DNA of 64,000 nucleotides from Scheffersomyces stipitis CBS 6054 (taxonomy: Eukaryota; Ascomycota; Pichiomycetes; Serinales; Debaryomycetaceae). Positions 50,043 through 61,621 of the stretch are shown one piece after another. Made by a program: the position numbers and the translations under genes. The DNA lies in assembly GCF_000209165.1 (NCBI RefSeq), contig NC_009043.1, forward strand, positions 496,001 through 560,000. The letters run 5' to 3'. Under the pieces are notes generated by a model. That model saw nothing but the letters and a program-made list of their open reading frames with translations, had not been told where the DNA came from and searched no databases. Position 1 is the first letter of the stretch; each line of letters begins with the position of its first letter.

Positions 50043-50798
50043 TTATATATCTGTGCTCTTATTTTTTGATTTCACTACAAACTCATCAATGTACCATTTA
50101 TGGAAACGATAATCATCGGTAGCCAACTCCGGATGGAACGAGGTTCCCAAGATGTGCCCTTGTCTGACAGCTACAATAAGCTCGTGGTCGATTTTGCCAT
50201 GGTTCTTCAAGCTGTGCAATACCTCTATAGGTGCCTTGTTATTGTAATTATTTTGTGAATAGAATATTGAGTCTGATTCAGACTTAGACTCTGTAGGTCC
50301 ATCGTGCAACAATTCTGTGATTACAGGTGCACGTATAAATACAGTCGGAAATGCATGGCAATCTGGGATAAACAGGCTGAAGTCTAATGGAGACTCAAAA
50401 GAGTCTAGCTGTCTGCCAAAGGCGTTTCTAGTGACTTCTACATTGAGGCCTCCCAACAACTTTTGTCCTACACGGCCATTCTTCAACTGCTTCGACAAAA
50501 AGATCAAACCAGCACAGGTTCCCCAGATAGGATTTTCCAGCTTGACGTAGTCCATCAAAGGCTGCAACAAGTTGGTCCTCTCGGCAATGAGAGAGATGGA
50601 GGTGCTCTCGCCTCCTGGAATGACCAACGAATCACATCTCCGGAGCTGGTCTTCGGTCTTGACCTCGATGAACGTGAAGGTAAACTTGCTGTACTCCTGA
50701 GGATGCGACTCTATGACCTTCTGGAAGTATTCAATGTGTTCCCTGAAGGCTCCCTGGAGCGCAAGAACCCCAAGAGTGATTTCTGTGGATGTAGTCAT
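50043..50798 (-). CDS. SNO1: Pyridoxal-5'-phosphate synthase glutaminase subunit (Sno/Pdx2)
   Basis: A 251-residue class I glutamine amidotransferase of the Pdx2/Sno family, which supplies ammonia to Snz/Pdx1 for vitamin B6 synthesis. Seen: LGVLALQGAFREH start, oxyanion VIPGGESTS (residues 59-67), nucleophile Cys95 in WGTCAGLI, and the His-Glu pair in GTSFHPEL (His222, Glu224). A Ser/Asn-rich insert at about 168-188 has no counterpart in bacterial PdxT. The longest frame begins at a TTG (50837); the ATG at 50798 is used because the family start is MxxxxxITLGVLALQG. It is divergent from SNZ1 with a 920-base shared promoter, the arrangement known from Saccharomyces SNO1/SNZ1. Secure. Confidence 0.95.
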   Translation of the reverse strand: MTTSTEITLGVLALQGAFREHIEYFQKVIESHPQEYSKFTFTFIEVKTEDQLRRCDSLVIPGGESTSISLIAERTNLLQPLMDYVKLENPIWGTCAGLIFLSKQLKNGRVGQKLLGGLNVEVTRNAFGRQLDSFESPLDFSLFIPDCHAFPTVFIRAPVITELLHDGPTESKSESDSIFYSQNNYNNKAPIEVLHSLKNHGKIDHELIVAVRQGHILGTSFHPELATDDYRFHKWYIDEFVVKSKNKSTDI

Positions 50799-51718
50799 GG
50801 CGAAGACAGTGCAAAGTGAAGAATAGTGAAACAGCAAACAAAAAGTAGTGTAAAGTTAAGTACAGAATCTCAGTATGGAGCAGTGGGAGAATGGCTGAAA
50901 AGGAGATTAAGGCAATTCCTACGACTCAAAAAGTAGCCGTGATGTCTGCTCTGAACAGCTAGCGAGATCCAACAGACTTTATACGCCAATCTACAGAATC
51001 TACAGAATCTACAAAGTAATCTGAGTCAGGAATTTTTCACTTTCTCTCAATTGATAACGAAATACGACTCCCAACCGCACTTTCCCCTCAAGCGTATAGG
51101 CGCTTACAGTGCAAAAGGACAGGAACTGCATATCGTGCTGATTTGACTCTGGCTTCTGTGAGCGGTTTCCCCGGTTTTTGATAAGAAGCCCTGCAGTGTC
51201 CGGAGGCAACGAAGGTCTCCATCACGGCCGGAGATTTTGGAGATGTGAGACTCTTCAGGTGGCAGAAACCGAAGCAATTCTTGAGCTGACCACAGAAATT
51301 ATACCATTCCACTTCCTGCCAGCTCTAGCGACAGCAGAAATCTGGGCCCAGTTTTGCGTCTCTCGACCTTTCGCTGAAAATTTTCACATATTCTCTTGTG
51401 ATTTCTTGGAGATTTGCGCCGAAGTCAAAAAGTGACTAAGTGTCGGCGCTGGAGTTTCCGCTACTGAACGCTGGTCAGAAGATCTCGCCTTTGCTTGCTC
51501 TCCATGACTAATAGAATTTCATAACGTCACAATTCACCGTTGTTCCTGTTAGTGAGTGTCTATCCGAATCTGATCTCGGCGAATTTTCAGGTTGAAAATT
51601 AATTTTCACTTCTGCTATATAAATATGGCTTTACCACGAATTGTAGACGGTAGCTTTTTTGTAATTGAATAGCCAATTCTTCTCTTTTCTCTCCCTCTAC
51701 AACCTCGTAATTGCTACA
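50799..51718. promoter_or_regulatory. Shared SNO1-SNZ1 promoter
   Basis: A 920-base bidirectional promoter. It has a consensus Gcn4/AP-1 site TGAGTCA (51022-51028), a TGACTC half-site (51144-51149), a direct repeat of CTACAGAAT (near 50990-51010), and a TATA element TATATAAATA (51616-51625) before SNZ1. Yeast SNZ1/SNO1 are induced by Gcn4 on amino-acid limitation, so conserved control is plausible but inferred. Confidence 0.65.
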
Positions 51719-52597
51719 ATGTCTGACTTTAAGATCAAGGCCGGTTTGGCCCAAATGTTGAAGGGTGGTGTCATCATGGACGTCGTCAATGCCGAACAAG
51801 CCAAAATCGCCGAACAGGCTGGAGCTTGTGCCGTCATGGCCCTTGAAAGAATCCCTGCCGACATGAGAAAGTCCGGCCAGGTGTGCAGAATGTCGGACCC
51901 AAAGATGATCAGAGAGATTATGGAGGCTGTTTCCATCCCTGTCATGGCCAAGGTCAGAATCGGCCACACCGTAGAAGCTCAAATCTTAGAAGCCTTGTCC
52001 ATTGACTACATTGACGAAAGTGAAGTCTTGACTCCAGCCGACAAGATCAACCACATCGCCAAGTCCAACTACAAGGTTCCATTTGTGTGTGGAGCTAAGG
52101 ACTTGGGCGAAGCCTTGAGAAGAATCAACGAAGGTGCTGCTATGATCAGAACCAAGGGCGAAGCCGGTACCGGAGACGTCTCTGAAGCCGTCAAGCATAT
52201 CACAATCATCAAAAAAGAGATCGAGGATGCTGCAGCCTTGAAGAGCGAAGAAGAAATCGCTGCTTACGCCAAGCAATTGAGAGTGCCTGTGGCTCTTTTG
52301 AAGGAAGTATTGGAGTTGAAAAAGTTGCCTGTTGTCAACTTCGCTGCTGGTGGTGTAGCTACTCCAGCCGACGCTGCTTTGTTGATGCAATTGGGCTGTG
52401 ACGGGGTCTTTGTTGGATCTGGTATCTTCAAGGCCAACAACCCAGCCAAGTTGGCTAAGGCAATTGTCAACGCAACCACTAACTACGACGACCCAGCCAA
52501 GATCTTGGAATACTCTACAGACTTGGGTGAGTTGATGGCTGGTGTTAGCATCGACTCTATCAGAGACAATGAAAGATTGTCCCAGAGAGGATGGTAA
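51719..52597 (+). CDS. SNZ1: Pyridoxal-5'-phosphate synthase lyase subunit (Snz/Pdx1)
   Basis: A 292-residue Pdx1/Snz synthase, which makes pyridoxal phosphate directly from ribose-5-phosphate, glyceraldehyde-3-phosphate and ammonia from Sno. Seen: a family start [20 protein letters not shown], catalytic lysine in VMAKVRIGH (Lys78), second lysine in [12 protein letters not shown], the phosphate-binding loop with [18 protein letters not shown] and GVFVGSGIF, and the C-terminal [21 protein letters not shown] end. The frame opens 18 codons upstream at a non-family ATG; ATG 51719 is used. Codon bias is strong. Length matches yeast Snz1 (297). Convergent with the ACT-family permease. Very secure. 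Confidence 0.97.
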   Translation: MSDFKIKAGLAQMLKGGVIMDVVNAEQAKIAEQAGACAVMALERIPADMRKSGQVCRMSDPKMIREIMEAVSIPVMAKVRIGHTVEAQILEALSIDYIDESEVLTPADKINHIAKSNYKVPFVCGAKDLGEALRRINEGAAMIRTKGEAGTGDVSEAVKHITIIKKEIEDAAALKSEEEIAAYAKQLRVPVALLKEVLELKKLPVVNFAAGGVATPADAALLMQLGCDGVFVGSGIFKANNPAKLAKAIVNATTNYDDPAKILEYSTDLGELMAGVSIDSIRDNERLSQRGW

Positions 52598-52728
52598 GAC
52601 AACAATAAAGTATATCTGTTTATAGTATATCAAAAGTGAATTGAGAGATTTGTATTTGAAAGATAAACTCGTTTACATAATATTCATGAATGTTCATTAT
52701 TAGTAATTCAATATTTCTACAAAGTTTT

Positions 52729-54309
52729 CTAAAGTATATGTTTGGAGTCCACGTCATGATCAAAGTGCTTGGCTGAATAGAATAACCACACGGCAAGACC
52801 AAAGATACCAGTGCAGCCCAAGACGACGCAGGCGTAGTTCATACTGGCAGTGCTCACAGGATAGTAGATGGGAAAGTTCAACCATATCATGATAAAGCAG
52901 ATCCACAACACAGAGATGATGTTTAAAGGCATACCGAGCTTACCCAAGGAGAAGTAGGGCAAACTCTTTCCTTCTTTCAAGACAGCTGCGACCAGACTAT
53001 CCTGGTTGTCAAACCTAACGTAGGGAGACATCGAGAACTTGGATCTTGTCAATAAGCACATTATTGGTGGAACATAGGAGAGATTGACACAGACCATGGC
53101 TGAACCAAGCACAGCATACAATGCCGTAGAAGATCCCATGATCATAGTACCTAGGATGGCACAGATTAGAGTTACAAACGTCAAGGCATATACTGGAGTC
53201 TTGAGAGTTTGCGATACTCTTCCAAAGTAAGTTCCAAAAGGAAGACCCTTGGACTTTGAAAATGACCAGATAAGTCTAGAAGTGGAAGTGTAGTAAGTGA
53301 AGGAGGAACCTACAAAGGTAAAAATGAAGCACAAGACACCAATGGTAGTGAGAGTCTTAGAACTGAAAGAATCATACATCAACTGAACAATTGGTTGCCC
53401 ACCTAATGGGACACTGAGGTTGTCCATACTAACAATGCAGAACATGTAGACAATGGCTGCGAAAAGTGCAACCACTGCAGAAACACTGTTGGAAATCACC
53501 ATGACCAAAGGAATATTTCTTTCTGGTTCGGCAATTTCGTCAGTCATATGAGCAGCCCCATCAAACAAACATACACTGGCAATACTTGGAAGAAGTCCCA
53601 AGAAGAATACCACCCCATTAGAGGACCAGCCTGTTTCGTTGATGATATTCTTGAACACGAATTTCGCGGACTGCTTAGGATCAGACTTTATAAGTAAAGT
53701 GATGATGACAAAAAGAGTAGCAAAGTTGATGATGGCAACCAACACGTCAATCATGTATGGCAAGATGACGACGAAGAATACGTTGATGAGGTACCCTGCT
53801 ACAATAATTGCAACATATACAAGGTAGTAATGCCAGTTTTTAGGAACGTAATCCGGATGGTATATCTGAGCCAAAGCAAGAATAAACATGGATGCAACAT
53901 ATGTAGAGCTGATGCAAGCAAAGATCCAACCAGCACACGAGAGAATACCTGAAGCAAACGACAACACTCTCTTATACGCTTTGGGAGCCAAACAGTATGT
54001 CCAATGGACCTGAGCTGAAGAATGAGGATATGCGGAAGCCAATTCTGCCAATGAACAGCAGATGATCAAACTCATAGTAGCTGAGAGAATGAATCCGTAT
54101 ATCAACACCGGGGACCCACCGACCCCAATGACAGTACTTAAGAAAGTTCCTAATGCCAAAGGAGAGCAGATCAATGAGTATTGCAAAGCGCAAGTGCTCC
54201 AGAGACTGAAACGTTTCTCAAGCTGAGCTGGGTCTTTGAACTCGACTACTGAGCCTACAGACTTTTGGTCTACAGCCACTTGCGAGGCATCCTTTTCTGG
54301 GGAAGACAT
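52729..54309 (-). CDS. ACT-family permease (Uga4/Hnm1/Bio5-like)
   Basis: A 526-residue APC-superfamily transporter with about twelve membrane helices, of the amino acid/choline transporter (ACT) group that contains Uga4 (GABA), Hnm1 (choline) and Bio5. Seen: FSLWSTCALQYSLICSPLALG in the first helix, SLAELASAYPHSSAQVHWTY (a group signature), the DGAAHMTDEIAEPERNIPL loop typical of the group, and the C-terminal helices after LPYFSLGKLGMPLNII. Substrate cannot be assigned by eye; the neighbouring SNZ/SNO genes make a vitamin or nitrogen compound possible but do not prove it. It is convergent with SNZ1 and divergent from the YAT permease, with GATAAG sites between. Family secure. Confidence 0.85.
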   Translation of the reverse strand: MSSPEKDASQVAVDQKSVGSVVEFKDPAQLEKRFSLWSTCALQYSLICSPLALGTFLSTVIGVGGSPVLIYGFILSATMSLIICCSLAELASAYPHSSAQVHWTYCLAPKAYKRVLSFASGILSCAGWIFACISSTYVASMFILALAQIYHPDYVPKNWHYYLVYVAIIVAGYLINVFFVVILPYMIDVLVAIINFATLFVIITLLIKSDPKQSAKFVFKNIINETGWSSNGVVFFLGLLPSIASVCLFDGAAHMTDEIAEPERNIPLVMVISNSVSAVVALFAAIVYMFCIVSMDNLSVPLGGQPIVQLMYDSFSSKTLTTIGVLCFIFTFVGSSFTYYTSTSRLIWSFSKSKGLPFGTYFGRVSQTLKTPVYALTFVTLICAILGTMIMGSSTALYAVLGSAMVCVNLSYVPPIMCLLTRSKFSMSPYVRFDNQDSLVAAVLKEGKSLPYFSLGKLGMPLNIISVLWICFIMIWLNFPIYYPVSTASMNYACVVLGCTGIFGLAVWLFYSAKHFDHDVDSKHIL

Positions 54310-55853
54310 CGACTTGTTGTATGTTTCAGGGTTTTAAGTTATCTCAGGGCCAAAAGACGTTAACCAGATGGATCTGACAATGCATACTTCGTCATATATA
54401 TGTATAATCTCTTCTACAATGGCTTCGCGTTATCTTTTGGGCTACAGCACAAAATGAAGGTGATTCCGCTAAGAGTGCTATCAATTCTGATAAGCCTCTA
54501 CAATGGACCAATGCGGGTCCATAGATCTTCACTGAAAATCTCTCTGTAAGTCTAAATCTGCTTGTCGATATTATTCGCCTTAAAGAGGGAACTCACGCTC
54601 TACAAAATACTAAGCCCATAAACTTGCTGGAATGAGTCCAGGATGTTCCCGACTATTCTTCCTGACCCCATGAGGAGCACACTCAAACCTGGAAAAGTGG
54701 TTTGCCAGGTTCTCCTCCACTTGGGATTACGCCGTTCACTCCACAATACACAAATTCAGTGATCCCCCACGAAAATCCGAAGGAGTCAATTAAATGTCAA
54801 CTAGCCGGTAGCGGCTGGAGAGAGAAAAAATTAGCGCTCACATCACCACACAAAAAATATTTGCAATCAATACTGAGTAGCTCTGGCCAGTGGAGTTGAT
54901 TTCAAGTCCCAGAGGGAAACATGGAAATTAAATCAGGCACAGTATTCGATGTTGTACTATCTGTGGATCAGCAGCACTATCTCGGAAAAACTTTGCCTGA
55001 GAGCTACGGGCGGGTTCGGCTGTGATAACAAAAGGGCTTTTAGCGGCATTTCCATAACAGGCAATCTCATACACCAGTGACATTGTGGCCAGGATTGGAT
55101 CGCATATGGCTACATGCACTAGGTGAGGTCACTTGACTCAGGTTTCACGAGATGGGCCAGATTTGAAGACCTTTCTGGAAGGGGTAATGTGTTAAGATAA
55201 GGGCTGGTCTGGGCATTCAATTCCGCACGGCACTTTCTTCTGTCAATCTCACAGTTAAGGCGCGGAATTAGAACTTAGATAGTCAGAAGTAGACCTAAAG
55301 CTGAAGTTCGTGGCAGATATTCGTTATCAAAATGTCACGTCTTAGCCAAGATAGCCTATCTGCTCACAATAAATAGTGGAGGTCTATTGGCAATATCCAC
55401 GATAAGATTGTCTCAGACTGCCTGGAAGATTTTCAGCCCGGAATCTGAAAAGGTACCGAAGCCTGCGGCAATTGCACAAAAATATAAGTAAGGAACAAAA
55501 AGAATTTCAAATTTCGACCGGTTTGGGGTACGGAATCTAACAACGATATGCCGACCACACCTTAGATAACGAGGGTACCTACTCGCCTATTGTGATGCAA
55601 GAGCCTTGAACCCCAGATTTGGACTGCAGTTTTTTCACCTCCTCTATTCTTTTGCTAGATATAAAAGCATCGACTCTGGCACTTACCAGATTAGACCTAG
55701 CTAGATTTGCATTTGACATCAGTTAATAGAGAACAAGTCGATAAGGTGGTTGAAATAGTCATTTCGTTTTGCTATTCAACTTTAGAACCGACATTCTTCA
55801 TTTTATAAAGACTTGGGCTTTTTTATTGTTCTTAGTGGGATTAATCTATAGCT
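54310..55853. promoter_or_regulatory. Divergent permease promoter with GATA sites
   Basis: A 1.5-kb region upstream of two divergent permease genes. Four GATAAG sites (54489-54494, 55196-55201, 55401-55406, 55740-55745), the core of Gln3/Gat1-type nitrogen regulators, and a TATAAAAG at 55660-55667. No gene recognised; the small frames show no family features. Confidence 0.55.
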
Positions 55854-57566
55854 ATGTCACTTGATAAGAAAGACCCTGGTTCGGTCATTGATGTGGAGAA
55901 GATAGGCTCCGTCGATAGACATTATGTTTCTACCGGATTCGATGATTTCAACGATAAACTCGATCCTGAAAAGTATGGTCAAACAAAGAGAAAATTATCT
56001 TCCAGACATGTCAGTTTAATGATCATTGGGCAGAGTATAGGGACAGGGTTGTTCATCGGTCTTGCACTGCCGCTTATGACGTCGGGGTCGCTCTCTTTGT
56101 TCATAGGGTTCTTATTCTGGGCCATTCTCATGATCTGGCCGTTGATGCAAGCTGTTGGCGAAATGTGCTCATACTTGCCCATTAAGGGTAGTTTCTTGCA
56201 CTACTGCGCCAGATGGGTAGACCCAGCTTTGGGCTTTGCTTGTACCTTAATCTATTTGTACACTTCGTTGATGTTCATTTGTCTTGAAGCAGTTGCCGTG
56301 GCGTCAGTCATTGGATACTGGACTGATATCAGCAACGCAGTGTGGATAACAATCACCATTGTGTCCTACTTCTTCTTCAACATATTTGGTGTCAACTGGT
56401 ACGGTGAAATCGAGTTCTTCTCATCTATGCTTAAGGTATTGTTGATCGTAGGCTTGATGTTTTTTTCCTTGATTTCCATGTGTGGTGGAAACCCTAAGGG
56501 AGACGCCTATGGTTTCCAGCACTGGAAGGAAGGAGGACTTTTCAAGTCGTATCTCGTTCCTGGCTCAACTGGTCAATTTTTGGGTTGGTGGAATGTTCTC
56601 ATCTACGCTGCTTTCTCCTGTGGTGGTCCAGATCTTTTGGGCTTGATTGCCGGTGAAGTTTCGTTGCCCAGAAAGAACATTGGTTTGGCTGCTAAGAGAT
56701 CTTACATTCGTATCTATCTTTTCTACTTCGGTGGGATCTTCTTCATGAACAGTTTGTGTTCTTCCATCAACCCAGACTTGGTCAATGCCAGAGAAGCCGG
56801 TGCTGTAGGTGCTGGTGGCTCTCCTTGGGTCATTGGAATCAGAGCTGTTGGAGTTCATGGACTTGATTCCTTGGTCAATGCCTGTATTATGGCCTCAGCC
56901 TGGTCCTGTGGAAATGGGTTCTTCTACGGTGCCACCAGAACTGCTTACAGTGCCTCTTTGGCTGGTTACCTTCCTAGATTCTTTTCTAAGTGTACAAAGA
57001 ACGGGGCTCCCATCTACTGTGTCATGTTTTGTTCTGCTGTGTCATGTTTGGCCTACATGAGTGTGTCTACTTCTTCTGCTACAGTGTTCAACTGGTTCAT
57101 TAACTTATCAACAACTGGTTTGTTGTGTACTTATATCTGCATGTGGTGGTGCTATTTCAAGTTCAGAAAGGCATTGCCTGCCCAGGGCATCGACATCAAG
57201 AGCAGCTCCTACATCTACTATCTTTCGCCAAAGTTTGTCTACCCATACATGTCTTACTTTGGACTTTTCATCAACATTTTGGTGTTGTTCTTCAACGGGT
57301 TCTGGATATTCTTCCCTGGCCAATTCTCGGCTGCAAACTTGTTGACATCGTACTTTGCCCCAGTATTCTTTATTGCATTATTCTTGTTCTGGAAGGTTTT
57401 CAAGAAGACCCACTTCAGAAGTGACACGGAAGCTGATATCACCACTGGTAAGGAAGAGATCGACGAAGAGGAAGAAATAGAAAAGGAATATTACGCCAAC
57501 CATCCCCGCAAGGAGGGTATCATTTTCAAGATCTGGTACAAGATCGCCGACTGGTGCTTCAACTAG
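55854..57566 (+). CDS. YAT-family amino-acid permease
   Basis: A 570-residue plasma-membrane amino-acid permease of the fungal YAT family (Gap1, Put4, Dip5 and relatives). Seen: a charged N-terminal tail with a Lys/Arg-rich segment (residues 40-50), helix 1 with SLMIIGQSIGTGLFIGLAL, the AVGEMCSYLPIKG loop, about twelve helices, and an acidic C-terminal tail (EEIDEEEEIEKEYY) ending in a WYKIADWCF word. It is not close to Dip5, which lies next door, and its substrate range is unknown. The conserved YAT word GEVSLPRKNIG is present at helix 6/7. A TATAAAAG is 190 bases upstream, and GATAAG sites lie in the promoter. ATG at 55854. Family secure, orthologue not. Confidence 0.87.
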   Translation: MSLDKKDPGSVIDVEKIGSVDRHYVSTGFDDFNDKLDPEKYGQTKRKLSSRHVSLMIIGQSIGTGLFIGLALPLMTSGSLSLFIGFLFWAILMIWPLMQAVGEMCSYLPIKGSFLHYCARWVDPALGFACTLIYLYTSLMFICLEAVAVASVIGYWTDISNAVWITITIVSYFFFNIFGVNWYGEIEFFSSMLKVLLIVGLMFFSLISMCGGNPKGDAYGFQHWKEGGLFKSYLVPGSTGQFLGWWNVLIYAAFSCGGPDLLGLIAGEVSLPRKNIGLAAKRSYIRIYLFYFGGIFFMNSLCSSINPDLVNAREAGAVGAGGSPWVIGIRAVGVHGLDSLVNACIMASAWSCGNGFFYGATRTAYSASLAGYLPRFFSKCTKNGAPIYCVMFCSAVSCLAYMSVSTSSATVFNWFINLSTTGLLCTYICMWWCYFKFRKALPAQGIDIKSSSYIYYLSPKFVYPYMSYFGLFINILVLFFNGFWIFFPGQFSAANLLTSYFAPVFFIALFLFWKVFKKTHFRSDTEADITTGKEEIDEEEEIEKEYYANHPRKEGIIFKIWYKIADWCFN

Positions 57567-59751
57567 AGAAGCCCACAAACATCAGATTGCTTTCAGAAAG
57601 GATAAATATTTCCCTTTCTAATCTATACAGAGCTTGTAGACTAATGAATATTTAATGAAAACGATACTGTAGATCAATGCCGATCGATTCGTGTGGAGAG
57701 GACTTGGCAACTACATTCCGATCCAGAATTCCAACTTAGCTTCAAGTAGTAAACGGTTCCTACGTGGATCATCCCAGAATTCGGTGCATCGCCAAAAGTT
57801 AATCAATAGAACCAGAAAATATTTACTCTTTCCCATAACAGTAATGGATAATGGAGGAAAATAGTTGTTTATGGAACTATCTCTTACCGAGAGCATCTGC
57901 ACGATTACGTTAGACAATATGATTTACTTTAGATTTAGAAATAAGATTACCATGAAAAGTTGGGTCTGGGGTAAATCAGATTGTCCAGCTATACTATTAG
58001 ATTCGGTGCTTTTCGCAACCATGCACGCAATCTCATTGATCTTGAAATGCGCCCAAAGCGACCGCCCCATTCTGATGTCGTTTATTGCTGTTTCGAACCA
58101 AAAGAACGGCTGATGTGGAGAACCTCCGTCTAATGTGACCTTGTGTCTGATCCCTGTCATCTTATTTCAGTGTGGGGCCAGTCTGGGATGCAAGCCTCTG
58201 TGGAAGCTGTTGCGACTCTATTTTGTGGGGCTTAGCTACAGGAGAACATGCGGCGAACACCAAAAGCCTTGAGGTTGCGAGACCTAGCGAATGGCATTCG
58301 GGGTAGCACAAAGCCATTAGGGCTGAAGCACAGATGAAAAAACGGGCGACAATGTCAGACACTACGACAACAATAGCATACAGTGTAGGCGGGGTCGGAG
58401 TGCCGGGCTTGTGCAGTTAATCAGACTATATTGGCGCAAATTAGCGGGCCTAGCAAAGGTATGCTCCCGGGTGTTGAAATGCGAAAAATGTAGGGGAGTT
58501 CTGCGATGAGCCGGCCCCAAATTGATGGGACTCGCTGGAGAGCCTGGGTGTGTGCGCCCGATGAGATGATCTACAGCAGCGGGAATGTTGTCATATTGCC
58601 TGTCGTGGACATCCAGTGTGTGCCATGGAAGTGTGCTACAGCCAACCGTTTTTCCGGAGCTTCTAACGTCACCTCTGGAATAATTATTCACCAAGTTCAG
58701 GCCAAAATATGATTCAAGAAAATACGCTCAAGCCAAAAATACTGGCGTCCTTTAGGGAATCCCTCTACCGACCCTCATGCCACATACCAAGCATGGTTGC
58801 TGCGGTTTCTGGGCGTCGCTTTCTGATTGTTCTTTCTTTTCTTTATTGCTTTTGCCCAGCACGCTGGACCAATCCTTACGGGGCTATTTCATACGTAGCT
58901 AACAGCAGATATCATAAAACCGGTGCCTAATTTAGACAATATTGTCCTCTGTAAAAGTGCAGTAGAGACCAGCTGCTGCACCGCATTGGGCAGGTATTTG
59001 CTACGAATGGGAGGGAAATGAGATAAGGAGCTCCAGAAATGCCCCCATGATACAAACCGATATTTGTAGTGTGAGCTGTTGCGGGACCTGAGCTACGCAG
59101 TTTAGGCTTTTGCGATCGACTTCTCTGCTTCTTTTTGCATTACGTTTTTCCGTCGCTCGCCGTACACGCTGGCCGTTTGTAGGCAGAGTATTTCCGTCCC
59201 GTCTATAGAGCAATTCACAGCTACATATCCAGTCGTCTCGTTCAAAACCCAGCTGGAATCTCGCCCAGGAGCAGACTCAAATTCACGCCCCCGCTGTTAT
59301 CTCTGGGTATCGGAAAATTCACCTCTCCTAGCGCTATCTCCCCGACAAATCTTACCAGGCTAGCCCCCTATACAAACCCCATTGTAGGTTTACGCCTTTC
59401 CTGGTGGAAACGTCACGGCACTTGGAGCCCAAACAAGCTTTAGTGGTCTTTCTCGAATTTCTTGGCTAACAGTTCAGCCTGCAGAACGGCGGTGCAGGAA
59501 TTCCACAATAGGCACTTGGGAATTTGCTACGATAAGCATAGTTAATTGGGTTCGTCTCATCTCGAACAATAGCTGATCGATTTTTGCTGGAGATTGGCGG
59601 AGATGACCATTGATATATAAATATAAATCCTGGAGTAGCACCGTAGAATTTGCCGTTTTTTTGGTTTTCCATCTCGTAGAACTGGACTGTCCCAGCCTTA
59701 GATATTCCTTAGATTTTGTAAAGAGTCTCTACTAGTTGAACACAGCCTATC
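57567..59751. promoter_or_regulatory. Long upstream region of DIP5
   Basis: A 2.2-kb region without a supportable gene. It has GATAAG at 59022-59027 and 59531-59536, TTATC at 59297-59301, and a TATATAAATATAAA element at 59614-59627, about 130 bases before the DIP5 ATG. Several small frames (up to 110 codons) overlap on both strands with no family features. No RNA gene recognised. Confidence 0.5.
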
Positions 59752-61621
59752 ATGACTTCGTCGGACTTGGAGAAAAACTCCAACAACCACAATGTCCACA
59801 ACAACGACTTGGTGTCAGTGGTTTCACGTCACACCCAAGAGTACGATCTCTACGTCGCTAAGTCCACTCCCTCTAACATTGCCTTTGAGGACGGTCACCA
59901 GCTTAGACAGGCCTTGGACGCCAGACACACCTCTATGATTGCCATTGGTGGTGCCTTGGGTACTGGTTTGCTTATTGGTACGGGTTCAGCCTTGAAGTCT
60001 GCCGGGCCAGGTGCCATTTTGGTGGCTTACTCTATCATTGGTTTCGTGGTCTTGATGGTTATGAGCGGTTTGGGTGAAGTGGCTACATTCGTCCCTCTTA
60101 ACGGGTTTGCCAATTACTGTCAGAGATACGTTGACGATGCCTTGGGTTTTGCCTGTGGGTACGTCTACTTGTTTAAATATTTGATCTTGCCTGCTAACCA
60201 GTTGGTTGCCGGTTCGTTAACTGTTCAATACTGGGTTTCCAAAGACACATTGAATCCCGGTGTGTGGATCACGATTTTCCTTGTTATCATTTTGGCCGTC
60301 AACTTGCTTGGGGTCAGATTCTTTGGAGAAATCGAGTTCTGGTTGTCGTGTTTGAAGGTTTGTACGTGTCTTGGTCTTGTCTTGCTCTTGTGGATCATTG
60401 CCTTGGGTGGTGGTCCAACTCACGAAAGATTGGGATTCAGATACTGGAAAAACCCCGGTGCTTTCTTGCACTACGCTGACGCTTCCAAAGACTTGTACAT
60501 CGGCGGCTCCTTGGGCAGATTTGTCTCTTTTGTCTCCGTCTTGGTCACTGCTGTCTTCGCCTACTTGGGTACTGAATTGGGTATGTATTTTAAAAAGCCT
60601 GCACACATTAAAAGTGTTGCAGCTTTATATTTTTTGATTTGAGTTTTTTGCAATCGTTGTTGCATCGGCTTATCGTACATCTTACTAACATCTTCTAGTG
60701 GGTATCACCTTCAGTGAAACTAGAAACCCTAGACGTTCCATTCCTAAGGCCATCAAATTGACCTTCTACCGTATTCTTATTTTCTACATCTTGTCGATTT
60801 TATTCCTCGGTATGTGTGTCTCAGCCAAGGACCCATTATTGTTGTCTGCCTCTGGTAACACCGCCAGTGCTTCTCCATTCGTCATCGCCATTAAAAACGC
60901 CAGAATCAAGGGTTTGGATCACGTCATTAACGGGTGTATCTTGTTATTTGTCCTTTCCGCCGCTAACTCTGATATGTATGTTTGTTCCAGAACTGTCTAC
61001 TCCTTGGCTGTAGCTGGATACGCTCCTAAGTTCTTCACTAAGACCAACAAGTTGGGTGTTCCATACTACGGTATCTTGTTGTCCTTCGCTTTCACTTTGT
61101 TGGCTTATATGACTGTCTCCAGTGGAGCTGCTGAAGTTTTCACATACTTTGTCAATGTCGTTTCCTTGACAGGTTTGATTGCCTGGTCCTGTATTTTGGT
61201 TATCCACATCAGATTCATGGCTGCCTGCAAAGCTCAAGGAATCGACAGAAAGACCGATTTGGCCTACAGATCGCCTCTTCAACCTTACGGCTCCTACCTT
61301 GCCTTGGCCATCTGTGTGTTGGTCATCTTTATCAAGAACTTCACTGTCTTCTTGGGCTCGCCTTTCCTCTATAAGAACTTCATCACCGGTTACATTGTGT
61401 TGCCGGTATTTGTTATCATGTACTTTGGCTACAAAATCTACTACAGAACCTCGATCATCTCGGCTTCTGATATCGACTTGGTCACCTACAGGGATGTCAT
61501 TGACGCCGAAGAGCAACAGTACAAGACTGAAGCAGAAGAAAAGGAAGCTATCAGACAAGCTGAAGGCAACCCTCACGACAAAGATTGGTTCTACGAGAAG
61601 TTCTTGGGCTGGATCTTCTAA
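59752..61621 (+). CDS. DIP5: Dicarboxylic amino-acid permease Dip5 (two exons)
   Basis: A 583-residue permease read as two exons, 59752-60580 and 60699-61621. It matches yeast Dip5, the plasma-membrane importer of glutamate and aspartate. Seen: HTSMIAIGGALGTGLLIGTG at helix 1, YLFKYLILPANQL, NPGVWITIFLV, FFGEIEFWLSCLKV, GTELVGITFSETRNPRRSIP spanning the splice junction, FVIAIKNARI, a SGAAEVFTYFVNVVS stretch, and the C-terminal DWFYEKFLGWIF ending found in Dip5. Joining at the GTATGT/TAG sites restores the codon (GTG) and the conserved GTELVGIT. Without splicing the frame ends 20 codons into the intron. GATAAG sites and a TATA element lie upstream. Family call is strong. Confidence 0.94.
60581..60698 (+). 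other. Intron in DIP5
   Basis: A 118-base intron in coding sequence: donor GTATGT at 60581, branch point TACTAAC at 60683-60689, acceptor CTAG ending at 60698. It interrupts the codon for Val in TELVGIT (phase 1). Retention would truncate the permease at 296 residues. Confidence 0.93.

Noticed and set aside
50799..50837. TTG-initiated extension of SNO1
   Set aside because: Non-ATG start; the ATG at 50798 gives the family N terminus.
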